This document shows positions 1 through 7,827 of a DNA stretch of 14,196 nucleotides, piece after piece. Made by a program: the position numbers and the translations under genes. The notes below the pieces were generated by a model, which worked only from the letters and a program-made list of their open reading frames with translations, was not told where the DNA came from and searched no databases. Origin of the DNA: Deltaproteobacteria bacterium (lineage in GTDB: Bacteria; Bdellovibrionota_C; UBA2361; OMII01); contig JALRCK010000021.1 of the NCBI GenBank assembly GCA_023262305.1, positions 1-14,196 on the forward strand. Direction: 5' to 3'. Each line of letters begins with the position of its first letter. Position 1 is the first letter of the stretch.

Positions 1-443
1 GCCCGCTCAGCGCCGAGCAGCTCGCACTGCTCCTTCAAGGGAAAGTCCTCCACAACCCCATCAACCACGAGCGCCACATATCCATTATTCGGCCAGACAG
101 CTACTTCAATCTTTTGAGCCTTCTCGGCCAAGTTCCCACACTGATCACACCTGGGCTGCGCGTACCACAACACATTCTCATGGAGGCGATCTTCTAGCCC
201 AAGGGCCCCGAGCACCGTTGGAGCCAGCATTCCGAGGGGAGTTCGACGGAACGTTAGACGGACCCGTGCCGGCATAGCCGGATCCACAGCTACAAAATCC
301 CTTCCATCATGGTGAATCTTCCCACTTTCAAAAAGCGAACCGAGGGCGAGATACACCTCATCCGAAACAGCCCCTCCCGCGCAAAGGGATTGGAGGAGAT
401 CTTGCGCATCGTTGTGTTGCTTCTTTCGCTTCTCCATGGTCAT
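1..443 (-). CDS. Unidentified protein, N-terminal 147 residues, cut by window edge
   Basis: The reverse strand is open from ATG at 443 to the window edge (147 codons, no stop), so the 3' part is missing. A second in-frame ATG lies at 437. The AGGT at about 449-452 could serve as a ribosome binding site for 443. The protein starts with a basic, Gln/Lys-rich stretch, then a helical-looking segment, then a region with one Cys-x-x-Cys-Gly motif (PRCDQCG, about residues 97-103), then a beta-rich stretch GYVALVVDGVVEDF. A CxxC followed by G-hydrophobic-V-DG is loosely reminiscent of the insertion region of UvrA-like ABC ATPases, but no Walker A motif is present in this part, so I do not assign it. 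The gene is divergent from the DUF58 operon, sharing a 124-bp intergenic region with it. Confidence 0.72.
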   Translation of the reverse strand, partial: MTMEKRKKQHNDAQDLLQSLCAGGAVSDEVYLALGSLFESGKIHHDGRDFVAVDPAMPARVRLTFRRTPLGMLAPTVLGALGLEDRLHENVLWYAQPRCDQCGNLAEKAQKIEVAVWPNNGYVALVVDGVVEDFPLKEQCELLGAER

Positions 444-453
444 TGGTAACCTA

Positions 454-488
454 ACAGGGTGGTGAAAGTTTGCGAGTCAGTACCCTGT
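454..488. promoter_or_regulatory. 7-bp inverted repeat in divergent intergenic region
   Basis: ACAGGGT (454-460) and ACCCTGT (482-488) form a perfect 7-bp inverted repeat with a 21-nt spacer. The repeat sits just upstream of the minus-strand gene at 443 and some 80 bp upstream of the DUF58 operon, which is where an operator or 5' leader hairpin would lie. No clear -35/-10 pair for either direction was found in 444-567. A 7-bp match at this spacing could arise by chance. Confidence 0.25.
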
Positions 489-567
489 AGGCGCGTCAGG
501 CTACTACACACACCACCGAATCACACCTTATGAGGTTTTCAACAATTGCCAACAGCCCAAAAGATCT

Positions 568-1926
568 GTGGAAAACCTTAATAACACATTAAAACAACAG
601 AATAAAAGCAGGGCCGAGGCACGCACCATTCGGTTTGCGCAAGGACTTTTCCACAAGCTAGCGTCAGGACCCTCCCTTGGCCCCCTGACTAGTCGCAGCA
701 TCGTTGCCCTGCTCCTCATGCTCTACCTGCTCCTTGGACCTATCCAGAGCAATGCCGACATAGTTTCTGCATCCCTCACCTACGCTTTCTTTATCGTGCT
801 CGGAGTCGTGGTTGGTGTGGCAGTCATTCATGGGACCGTACTCAAGCGACAGATCTCAATCAATGTCATACCACCAAGCGAACCAGCAACCTCTCAAGAG
901 ATGGTGCGCGTCATCATCTCCATCGAGGGCGCTCGGGTCCTTCCGTTCTTCTCGCTCGATATCGCCCTGCAATTTGAGCATGAAGGCTCATCACCTGCCC
1001 TTGTTCGAGTCTCGGGATTCGCGCGTAGAGAACGGCATGCCCACCTCGACATAGCATTTCCCCATCGCGGCTCTTGGGATATCAACACCATTCAATGCGC
1101 GCTCCGAGATGTCACCGGGCTCGCACACTTCACCTGGAAGATACCCATCACCGTAGCACCACCTACCGCCTTAGACTCCCGACTTCCGGTGCTCAGCTCA
1201 ACTCAACGACCAGGTGAAATGATGATCGACATCTTCAATCGCCAAGGTGAGCCATTCGACATTAAGAGCTATCACCCGTCAGACGGCGTCAAAAAAATTG
1301 TATGGAAAGCATTTGCCAAGAGAGGCGAGCTCCTGTCTCGGCACCCAGAGGCATCCATGACCCCCGAGGGGTTTGTTGTGATGCTCGTCATCGCCGGGCA
1401 GGAGGGAGATCCCGCCTGTGCCCAGGCGATCGCATACACACACTCGCTGTCCCAACTCAATCTTGAGATTATCGCGAGCTGCGAGGGGGCAAATGGTCGA
1501 ACTCCGGCGCATACGCCCGAATCTTTTAAAGAGCTCCTCATCGATTCCGTATGGGACGCGACTCCAAACGTGCCCGGACATCTCCGACGAGATGCCTCGG
1601 CACTCCTCGACTACTGCAGTCAACTCACCCCCAGCATCACGGTAAGTAAACTACTCCTCTTTGTATCTGCTGAGCGAATTGCAACTCCCGACAACATTCG
1701 GGAGCTGAATGACCTCGCTGAATGGCTGAGCAATCAGGGGATTCTTCCCGTTCTCTGCCTCACCGCTCCTACATCGTTCGCCGAACCGCTCTCAACCTCT
1801 AAACTCGCTACACTACGTCGCCTGATCATCGCTCCTGAAGTAGCACGCACGCCTACAGTTTCAGCCGAGGCGTACAACACCTTCCTCTCCACCTGCTTAC
1901 ATAAACAGTGGGAGGTGTACCTATGA
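568..1926 (+). CDS. DUF58 family membrane-anchored protein
   Basis: This 452-residue protein starts at GTG 568; the next in-frame start of note is the ATG near 718, inside the first membrane segment, so 568 is preferred despite a weak ribosome binding site. Two hydrophobic segments lie near residues 47-63 and 70-90, as is usual for DUF58 proteins. The family signature is clear near residues 231-260: DIKSYHPSDGVKKIVWKAFAKRG, read here as D-I-x-x-Y-x-x-x-D-x-x-x-x-I-x-W-K-x-x-A-x-R-G. In many relatives this is followed by a von Willebrand-like domain with a DxSxS metal site; here the equivalent strand reads VVMLVIAGQEGDP and I see no DxSxS. The stop codon overlaps the transglutaminase start as ATGA. 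DUF58 proteins usually travel with MoxR ATPases, as here. The exact function is unknown. Confidence 0.9.
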   Translation: MENLNNTLKQQNKSRAEARTIRFAQGLFHKLASGPSLGPLTSRSIVALLLMLYLLLGPIQSNADIVSASLTYAFFIVLGVVVGVAVIHGTVLKRQISINVIPPSEPATSQEMVRVIISIEGARVLPFFSLDIALQFEHEGSSPALVRVSGFARRERHAHLDIAFPHRGSWDINTIQCALRDVTGLAHFTWKIPITVAPPTALDSRLPVLSSTQRPGEMMIDIFNRQGEPFDIKSYHPSDGVKKIVWKAFAKRGELLSRHPEASMTPEGFVVMLVIAGQEGDPACAQAIAYTHSLSQLNLEIIASCEGANGRTPAHTPESFKELLIDSVWDATPNVPGHLRRDASALLDYCSQLTPSITVSKLLLFVSAERIATPDNIRELNDLAEWLSNQGILPVLCLTAPTSFAEPLSTSKLATLRRLIIAPEVARTPTVSAEAYNTFLSTCLHKQWEVYL

Positions 1927-4106
1927 CGCCATTCCTAACCCCCACCGTTAAGATTCCGTGGTACCGGGCCGTACTAATACTCCGCTCACTTGGAGTTGTT
2001 CTCTTGGTCTTTCTTCTTAATGCCATGGAGCCGTTGGGCACATCCCCCACCCTCGTTTCACTAGCGGGGATCGCTGGCATTATCATGGCCTCCCGCTTAG
2101 CCCAGACGAGGCTCACCAACGTTGCATTTGTGGTTGGATTCGCACTCGCAGCTCTCGCTCTCTCTGCGTTATTTGGGTCCCTTAATTATACTATCTCAGG
2201 ATTGACCCCGGCTTACTTCTCAATCACCCGATTGCAGTTTCACGCCCAACTCTGCCTCCTGATGCTCTTCATAGCGGCAGGCGCCACCTGGCTCTTCTGG
2301 CGGGTTCGCGGCGCAGTTACCCTTGAGGCAATTCTCATAGCTGCCGTCGCAATCCTCATCTTCGCTGGACACAGAGATTACCACTTTGACCGCCCGAAGA
2401 TCATCAACTCTCTGGCGTGGGGTCTCGGCCTTCCGCATCTCTCCATGCTCATCCTGATCGGGTCAATCCTCCTGACCTTGACGTTATGCTACCTCTACTT
2501 CGCCTCTCAAGCCGTTCGCCCGCGAGCGGATAGCACAAACATTCAATTCAGCCGCTCTCGCCGAAACCTGATAGCATCCTCGCTCGCAATCATCCTGGTT
2601 GGCGGGATCATCTACTTCGTCCAGACTGCGCTCTACGCACACTACAACGCGAGCATGCTCGCTCGCGTGTCAAACGGTGTGGGGATGGGGGAGAATCTCG
2701 GTGTCAGCCCCCTCACCTTCCAATCAGCGCTCGGCAGTACGAATCAGCCAGCCGGTCTCATTCGCCTTGAGGGGGACTACTCCGAGAATCCCTTTACGCC
2801 GATGCTCTACCTCCGAGAGAGTGCGCTCTCTCAGTTCAGCGGAAAAGAGATGGTCTTCGCCGGCAGAGCCTTCGACACAGACCTTCCCGGAGTCTCCCCT
2901 CACAGTACCTACACCGGCAAGGAAGATGTCGATCTCGCTCCGCGCACCCCGATGGTCCAATCGATCTACCCGCTCGCCGACCACGATTCTGCATTCGCCG
3001 TAGACTACCCCCTGTCGATCGTCCAGCTCAAAAATCCAAACCCCTCGCGTTTCAAGAGCGCCTACCGTGCATACTCGGTCGCTCCTGCGTTCCCCCTCTC
3101 GTCTCTCACAAAGCGCGCAGTGGGAGACCCACGATGGACACCTGAGATTCGAGCACACTACCTGCAACAGCATCCCGACAAGCGCTACAAAGAACTCGCT
3201 CTTGAGATCACCAAAGGAATCTCTGAGCCCGTTGAAAAGATTAACGCGATTGCCAACTACCTCTCTCGCACCGCTATCTATACCCTCACCCCAAACCACA
3301 ACGTAGGTCAGAACGAGGACCAGGTGGCTCCCTTCCTCTTTGGGGATCATCGGGGCTACTGCGTGCACTTTGCTCACGCAATCGTTTTCATGCTCCGCGC
3401 TCTCGATATCCCCGCTCGAATCGGCACTGGCTACCTTACCGATCTCAGTCAAGCAAAGGATGGTCACATCCTCCTGCGCATGAGCGACCGACACGCGTGG
3501 GCTGAAGCCTACATTCAAAATGCCGGATGGGTCCCATTCGATGTACAGCCCGATCAAGTTGAGAGTCACGCGGATACTCAGGTAGATACCAAGCTGCTTG
3601 AGGATCTCATGGGGAGCCTTGAACCAGGGGAGGAGATCCTCCCATCCGAATCGGTCAAGAATGAGCCAGGCATGGAGGATCCAGACTCGACCTGGCTGCC
3701 AAACAGTCGTGTTATTGCCTGGGTATGCGCCGGAATCGTGTTCGCACTTTTTATCATTAAGGTCTTCCTGCGGCATGGGTGGCGTGTCGCCCCAACCTCT
3801 CGATCAAAAGCTCGCTGGGGCTACATCTCTGTAGCGTCAGCTCTCTACGATCAAGGCACCATTCGAGCCTTTGGTGAAACAAGGCAGCAATTCGCTGCAC
3901 GCTCTCCCAACGGAGTTCTGATCCCCCTCTCGACGCTGATCAACATGTGCGCCTACGCGCAATCTCCGCACCTCTCTGCTCATGAGGTAGAGGCAGCGAT
4001 CTCTGCAGCGCACAAGCAGCTCGCCAAAACACCATGGTGGAGACGAGCTCTCTCGACACTCAATCCAGCCTCTGTAGCGAACATCCTGGGAGGCGGAACA
4101 TGGTAA
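1923..4106 (+). CDS. TgpA-type transmembrane transglutaminase-like protein
   Basis: The start is taken as ATG 1923 rather than GTG 1908 because GGAGGT at 1911-1916 is well spaced for 1923, giving 727 residues and a 4-nt ATGA overlap with the DUF58 stop. The N-terminus has about seven hydrophobic helices (roughly residues 17-233). A periplasmic loop follows, then a transglutaminase-core domain with a complete Cys-His-Asp triad: Cys480 (GYCVHFAHA), His524 (DRHAWAEAY) and Asp540 (WVPFDVQPD). One more helix lies near 595-613. The C-terminal cytosolic region contains RAFGETRQQFAAR, typical of the DUF4129 tail of TgpA proteins. In Pseudomonas aeruginosa TgpA is an essential membrane protein with a periplasmic transglutaminase domain, thought to act on envelope proteins; the substrate here is unknown. 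The intact triad suggests activity. Confidence 0.93.
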   Translation: MTPFLTPTVKIPWYRAVLILRSLGVVLLVFLLNAMEPLGTSPTLVSLAGIAGIIMASRLAQTRLTNVAFVVGFALAALALSALFGSLNYTISGLTPAYFSITRLQFHAQLCLLMLFIAAGATWLFWRVRGAVTLEAILIAAVAILIFAGHRDYHFDRPKIINSLAWGLGLPHLSMLILIGSILLTLTLCYLYFASQAVRPRADSTNIQFSRSRRNLIASSLAIILVGGIIYFVQTALYAHYNASMLARVSNGVGMGENLGVSPLTFQSALGSTNQPAGLIRLEGDYSENPFTPMLYLRESALSQFSGKEMVFAGRAFDTDLPGVSPHSTYTGKEDVDLAPRTPMVQSIYPLADHDSAFAVDYPLSIVQLKNPNPSRFKSAYRAYSVAPAFPLSSLTKRAVGDPRWTPEIRAHYLQQHPDKRYKELALEITKGISEPVEKINAIANYLSRTAIYTLTPNHNVGQNEDQVAPFLFGDHRGYCVHFAHAIVFMLRALDIPARIGTGYLTDLSQAKDGHILLRMSDRHAWAEAYIQNAGWVPFDVQPDQVESHADTQVDTKLLEDLMGSLEPGEEILPSESVKNEPGMEDPDSTWLPNSRVIAWVCAGIVFALFIIKVFLRHGWRVAPTSRSKARWGYISVASALYDQGTIRAFGETRQQFAARSPNGVLIPLSTLINMCAYAQSPHLSAHEVEAAISAAHKQLAKTPWWRRALSTLNPASVANILGGGTW

Positions 4107-6064
4107 CGAAATTTCTTTCTCCCCTCTGTGCGCTTGCCCTACTGATAGCGTCATTCCACCCTCACGCGTTCGCACAGGAGAAAAAGGAACCCCACAACCA
4201 GGAGCAAACCCTGGATGATCCACTCGATCCCTTCGACATCTTCGGTTTTGACGAGCTCACAACTTCAGCCGATGACTCTAACAAGAGCGCTGAGGAGCTG
4301 ATTCGAGAGGCCTCTCTCCTGCTGGCGACCGAGAGACCTCTCGACGCGCGCACAAAGCTCCTCAAAGCGATTCAAAAAGATCCCGAAGAGTACAAGGCAT
4401 ACTATCTTCTTGCGGGATACTATCTCGTCCACGTTGGACACTTCCGGCTCTCGCTCAAATATATCAAGCGCGCTCAAGAGCTGTTCGAAAAGAAGAATGG
4501 CAAGCCACCCTACTCCTCGCACCTCCTTCAACTTGAGCACGGGAACCTGCTCTACTACCTCAGTCAGATCAGGCTCAATCTCGATAATTACCAAGGCGCT
4601 CTGGACGCACTCGATCTCTACGCGTCGTACGGGTATCGAGGCGAGTGGTATTCCGGATCCCGCTCCTGGATCCTGATGAAGCTCGGCAAGATTCAAGAGG
4701 CTATCAGAGTTGCCCGCCAAGGTTTACTCGCTGGGTCCGAGACGGGACGGACACTCAACATGCTCGGTATCCTTCTCTCGATGGACGACCAACCCCAAGA
4801 GTCCCTCGAGATATTCAGGCAGGCTATCGCGTATGAATTTTCTCAGGGTACCGACGGTCAGCCCGCAACCCCTCTCAACAATGCGGGCGAGGTTTACAAA
4901 GAGATCTTCGACGACGTCAAATCTGAATCAACATTTTTGAGAGCCACGAGTCTTCCCGATGGCTGCGAGCATGTGCTTCCGAGTCTTAACTTGACACTTC
5001 TCTACATTGAGCAGCTTAAGACCGATGCCGCGTTGAGCACTCTCGATGCCTTTCAGCGATGCGTGGCGCAGTTTCCCCTCCGAAACAACGAAGAGCATGC
5101 AGCGCTGGTAAACCTTGCTCGCGGTCGGGTGGACCTCCATACCGGCAACGTTGCACGCGCTATTAAACGATTCGAGGCAGCGCTTCAAGGAACTCAGTGG
5201 TTTGGAAAGATAGGCACCAATCAAAATGATCTCCAGGTCGCAGCCACTATCTCGCTCGCTCAAGCGTTACTAAGACAGAACAACCTCCTCAAGTTGCATG
5301 TGACCACATCCTGGAGCGAGTGGCTGGAGGCGGAGCGCCTCAGGGTCGAGAACTCACTTCGAGCGTGGTGGTTGATGCGTCGCGCTCGACAGATGCTCGT
5401 CGATGACCTCAATGATATCGAGGACCTCTCTATCAGAAATACCGATAGTCTCTTGGAGTATCCAACTCTGGGCGAGGTCTTAGCCGGATTCTCAAACTCA
5501 GCACTCTCGCGGCGCATCGCGGCTCAGCGAGCTAAGGACTCACGTGCGGTAGCCTCCAATTTCTACGATGCGTACCTGGCAGAGAGTGACCAATCGTGGC
5601 TCTTTCCTCACAAGTCTCAAGTGGGCCTCGATTCGGTCATAGAGCGCGGTCGGGAAGGATTTGATGTTCTTCTCAAGGTTCACGCGATGCTGAGGCGGAT
5701 GGAGACGCTCCCGCCTGATTCGGACCGATACCGCGAGCTCGCCTACTGGATCTTCTATACCGCCGCCCCGGAGTTAAGAAACTATGGGTTCCAGCTGCCC
5801 GTGACCCTCGAACCCGGGTTAGCCCTCACTGAATACCGGTCCACCATCGAAGCGGGACCCTTTCGATATCTCGCAAGCAAGGGTAACCTATGCGCTATCG
5901 CAGCTGTGCCTGTAACTGCTCCCGCAAAGGTAGCCCTGCGCTTTACCTGCCCCGGTCAGTCGAACAAGAATCGGCTGGCTGAAGGAGATACCGTGGCAGA
6001 GGCGGTTAATAAGCTTTCTGATAGCCTATTTAGAGAGGAGATACGAAATGTCGGCGCAAATTGA
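4100..6064 (+). CDS. Periplasmic TPR-repeat protein
   Basis: The start is ATG 4100, preceded by GGGAGG (4088-4093), giving 654 residues and a 7-nt overlap with the transglutaminase gene. Residues 1-25 form a signal peptide ending HAFA before Gln26; there is no lipobox, so the mature protein should be soluble in the periplasm. An acidic linker (26-62) is followed by tetratricopeptide-like helical pairs at about 64-97, 98-131, 146-179, 182-211 and 216-249, with another near 349-387. A less repetitive C-terminal region (about 540-654) has two cysteines close to the end. TPR arrays bind protein partners. Position between TgpA and MoxR suggests it scaffolds or presents a substrate to the transglutaminase domain, but that is inference. 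I do not recognise the C-terminal region. Confidence 0.86.
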   Translation: MVTKFLSPLCALALLIASFHPHAFAQEKKEPHNQEQTLDDPLDPFDIFGFDELTTSADDSNKSAEELIREASLLLATERPLDARTKLLKAIQKDPEEYKAYYLLAGYYLVHVGHFRLSLKYIKRAQELFEKKNGKPPYSSHLLQLEHGNLLYYLSQIRLNLDNYQGALDALDLYASYGYRGEWYSGSRSWILMKLGKIQEAIRVARQGLLAGSETGRTLNMLGILLSMDDQPQESLEIFRQAIAYEFSQGTDGQPATPLNNAGEVYKEIFDDVKSESTFLRATSLPDGCEHVLPSLNLTLLYIEQLKTDAALSTLDAFQRCVAQFPLRNNEEHAALVNLARGRVDLHTGNVARAIKRFEAALQGTQWFGKIGTNQNDLQVAATISLAQALLRQNNLLKLHVTTSWSEWLEAERLRVENSLRAWWLMRRARQMLVDDLNDIEDLSIRNTDSLLEYPTLGEVLAGFSNSALSRRIAAQRAKDSRAVASNFYDAYLAESDQSWLFPHKSQVGLDSVIERGREGFDVLLKVHAMLRRMETLPPDSDRYRELAYWIFYTAAPELRNYGFQLPVTLEPGLALTEYRSTIEAGPFRYLASKGNLCAIAAVPVTAPAKVALRFTCPGQSNKNRLAEGDTVAEAVNKLSDSLFREEIRNVGAN

Positions 6065-7064
6065 AGAGTTCACCACAGCGAGCACCACCGTGCTGAAGCT
6101 GTGCTCCTCTCTTGAGAAGGTCATCCGAGGTCGAACAGACACAGTTCGACTTGTCGTGGCGGCGCTCGTTGCAGACGGCCATGTACTCCTTGAGGATTAT
6201 CCCGGTTCCGGAAAAACGACCCTCTCAAAAACACTCGGTCGATTGATATCGGCAGACGATCCCACTCGAAACCAATTTCCCTCGCTCGCTACCGATCCGA
6301 TAGTCCCATTCCGTAGAATTCAATTTACCCCGGACATGCTTCCAGGCGATGTGCTTGGCGTAAACATCTTCGATCCCAAGACAGGTCAGTTTCATTTCAT
6401 GCATGGACCGGTCTTCGCTCACGTAGTTCTTGCCGATGAGATCAACCGCACAGGACCTAAGGTGCAGGCGGCGTTTCTTGAGTGTATGGCCGAGAAGCAA
6501 GTCACGATGGACAACGTTACTCGCCCCCTCGATCAGCTCTTCTTCGTGCTGGGAACACAGAACCCTCTCGACATAGCCGGCACCTATCCACTCCCACAGG
6601 TCCAACTCGATCGATTCCTCCTCAAGGTTCCGATGTCATATGTGGATAGCGCAACAGAGTGCGAGATCCTCGAGAACCACTCAGCTATCAAGGACGCGTC
6701 TGTGTCCATAGACCCGGTATGCTCCCGAAGCGACATTCTCGCGGCGCGCAAAGCGTGCGAAGCGGTTCACGTTGCTCAACCACTACGTCAGGCGATTATT
6801 GATATCGTTCAAGCAACTCGCGGAAATCCGATGATTCAATTTGGAGCCTCGACGCGCGCCGCGCTGATGCTACAGACCGCTATCAAGGCATGGGCCCTTA
6901 TCCAGGGTCGGGACCATGCAACGGAAGACGATCTCCGCTATATGGCGCCGTTCGTCCTCCTCCACCGCCTCCGGTTCCACGCCGGTGCGGGAGATGCGCA
7001 CAAGGCGCTCGAGACCTTGATGCAGCCGTCCATGGAGAAGCTCGTTCGCAGAGGGCTCCGATAA
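6048..7064 (+). CDS. MoxR family AAA+ ATPase
   Basis: ATG 6048 is preceded by GAGAGGAG (6033-6040) and overlaps the TPR gene by 17 nt; 338 residues is a normal MoxR length. Walker A is PGSGKTT with Lys56 and Thr57; Walker B is VLADEINR with Asp130-Glu131. The MoxR hallmarks PKVQAAFLECMAEKQVT, TQNPLDIAGTYPLP and QLDRFLLKV follow, then a sensor-2-like GASTRAAL with its arginine. These cytoplasmic ATPases are chaperone-like and assist maturation of partner proteins, typically the DUF58 or von Willebrand proteins encoded beside them. Here MoxR is fourth in the operon, whereas it is commonly first in such clusters. All catalytic residues look intact. Confidence 0.95.
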   Translation: MSAQIEEFTTASTTVLKLCSSLEKVIRGRTDTVRLVVAALVADGHVLLEDYPGSGKTTLSKTLGRLISADDPTRNQFPSLATDPIVPFRRIQFTPDMLPGDVLGVNIFDPKTGQFHFMHGPVFAHVVLADEINRTGPKVQAAFLECMAEKQVTMDNVTRPLDQLFFVLGTQNPLDIAGTYPLPQVQLDRFLLKVPMSYVDSATECEILENHSAIKDASVSIDPVCSRSDILAARKACEAVHVAQPLRQAIIDIVQATRGNPMIQFGASTRAALMLQTAIKAWALIQGRDHATEDDLRYMAPFVLLHRLRFHAGAGDAHKALETLMQPSMEKLVRRGLR

Positions 7065-7078
7065 CAACACGAGGCTCC

Positions 7079-7780
7079 ATGCGCATTCGTAAAGCAGGCG
7101 ATCGTGGCTTAACCCAGATTCACTGGCTCTCAAGTCGGCACTCATTCTCGTTTGGTGACTACTACGATGCTGCGCATATGAGCTTTAGGGCTCTCAGAGT
7201 TATCAACGACGATATCATCGCCAAGGGTTCCGGGTTTGGCATGCACGGTCACCGTGACATGGAGATCATAACTCTCGTCGTTGATGGGGAGCTTGAGCAC
7301 AAAGATAGTCTCGGGCACACGGAGAAGCTGCGACCCGGTGAGGTGCAGGTGATGACCGCTGGCAGCGGCATTCGGCACTCGGAATACAACCCCTCTTCAA
7401 CCAAGGACGCCCATATCATTCAGATCTGGATTGAACCGCGCGAGTCCCACCTCTCTCCCGCCTATGCCCAAAAGGAGTTTTCAGCCTCCACCCGAAAGAA
7501 CGCCTGGGTTCGAGTCGCGGGTCCCACGCCCAACGATGATGGCGCACTGCCGATCAATCAAGACGCACATGTATTTGTCTCTTCACTCTCCTCTCACGGA
7601 ACCGTTACTCATCTCCTCACATCAGGTCGAGGGGCATGGATCCATATCATCAAGGGCGCGTGCTCGGTGAATGGAGTGCAACTTGTCAGCGGTGACGCTG
7701 TTGCACTTGAAGAGGCCGGGGAGATCATGGTCTCAGGGCATGCGGAAGAGAGTGAGGTAATTCTTTTTGACCTGCCTTGA
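7079..7780 (+). CDS. Pirin family protein (YhhW-like)
   Basis: ATG 7079 is chosen, 14 nt after the MoxR stop, with GAGG at 7071-7074 as a close ribosome binding site; the frame is open further upstream but that part reads as MoxR shadow. The protein has 233 residues, matching E. coli YhhW. It opens with the classic pirin start (residues 1-37: MRIRKAGDRG, then HSFSFGDYYD). It holds all four cupin metal ligands, His56, His58, His100 and Glu102 (GMHGHRDME and GIRHSEYNP). The N-terminal cupin binds a metal ion; some bacterial pirins show quercetinase activity, others act in regulation or stress. A pirin tail on a MoxR/TgpA operon is not a combination I know as standard, so its link may be only cotranscription. 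Confidence 0.95.
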   Translation: MRIRKAGDRGLTQIHWLSSRHSFSFGDYYDAAHMSFRALRVINDDIIAKGSGFGMHGHRDMEIITLVVDGELEHKDSLGHTEKLRPGEVQVMTAGSGIRHSEYNPSSTKDAHIIQIWIEPRESHLSPAYAQKEFSASTRKNAWVRVAGPTPNDDGALPINQDAHVFVSSLSSHGTVTHLLTSGRGAWIHIIKGACSVNGVQLVSGDAVALEEAGEIMVSGHAEESEVILFDLP

Positions 7781-7820
7781 TGAAGTTTCTTCGAGGTCGC
7801 CGAATATTCCGGTCCGAGGG
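7775..7820 (+). repeat. 46-bp dispersed repeat, copy A, overlapping pirin stop codon
   Basis: This segment matches 11300-11345 at 36 of 46 positions with no gaps. Its first 22 nt can fold as CCTTGATGA, a 4-nt loop, then TCTTCGAGG (8 of 9 positions paired, one of them G-T). The pirin stop TGA (7778-7780) lies inside the left arm. The rest fills the gap before the convergent DHH-type gene. It has no U-run after the hairpin, so it is not a standard intrinsic terminator. It may be a repetitive extragenic element or a structured RNA end. Confidence 0.6.
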
Positions 7821-7827
7821 TACACGT

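Noticed and set aside
435..443. The same first ten coding bases, ATGACCATGG, in the left-edge gene and folK
   Set aside because: A ten-base match limited to the start codon area with no flanking similarity; treated as coincidence.
2649..2662. 14-bp palindrome GCGAGCATGCTCGC
   Set aside because: It sits in the middle of the transglutaminase coding region and needs no explanation beyond the protein sequence.
2724..3776. 350-residue open frame antisense to the transglutaminase gene
   Set aside because: It lies wholly opposite a gene with clear catalytic motifs, has no recognisable domain, and its length follows from the codon bias of the sense strand.
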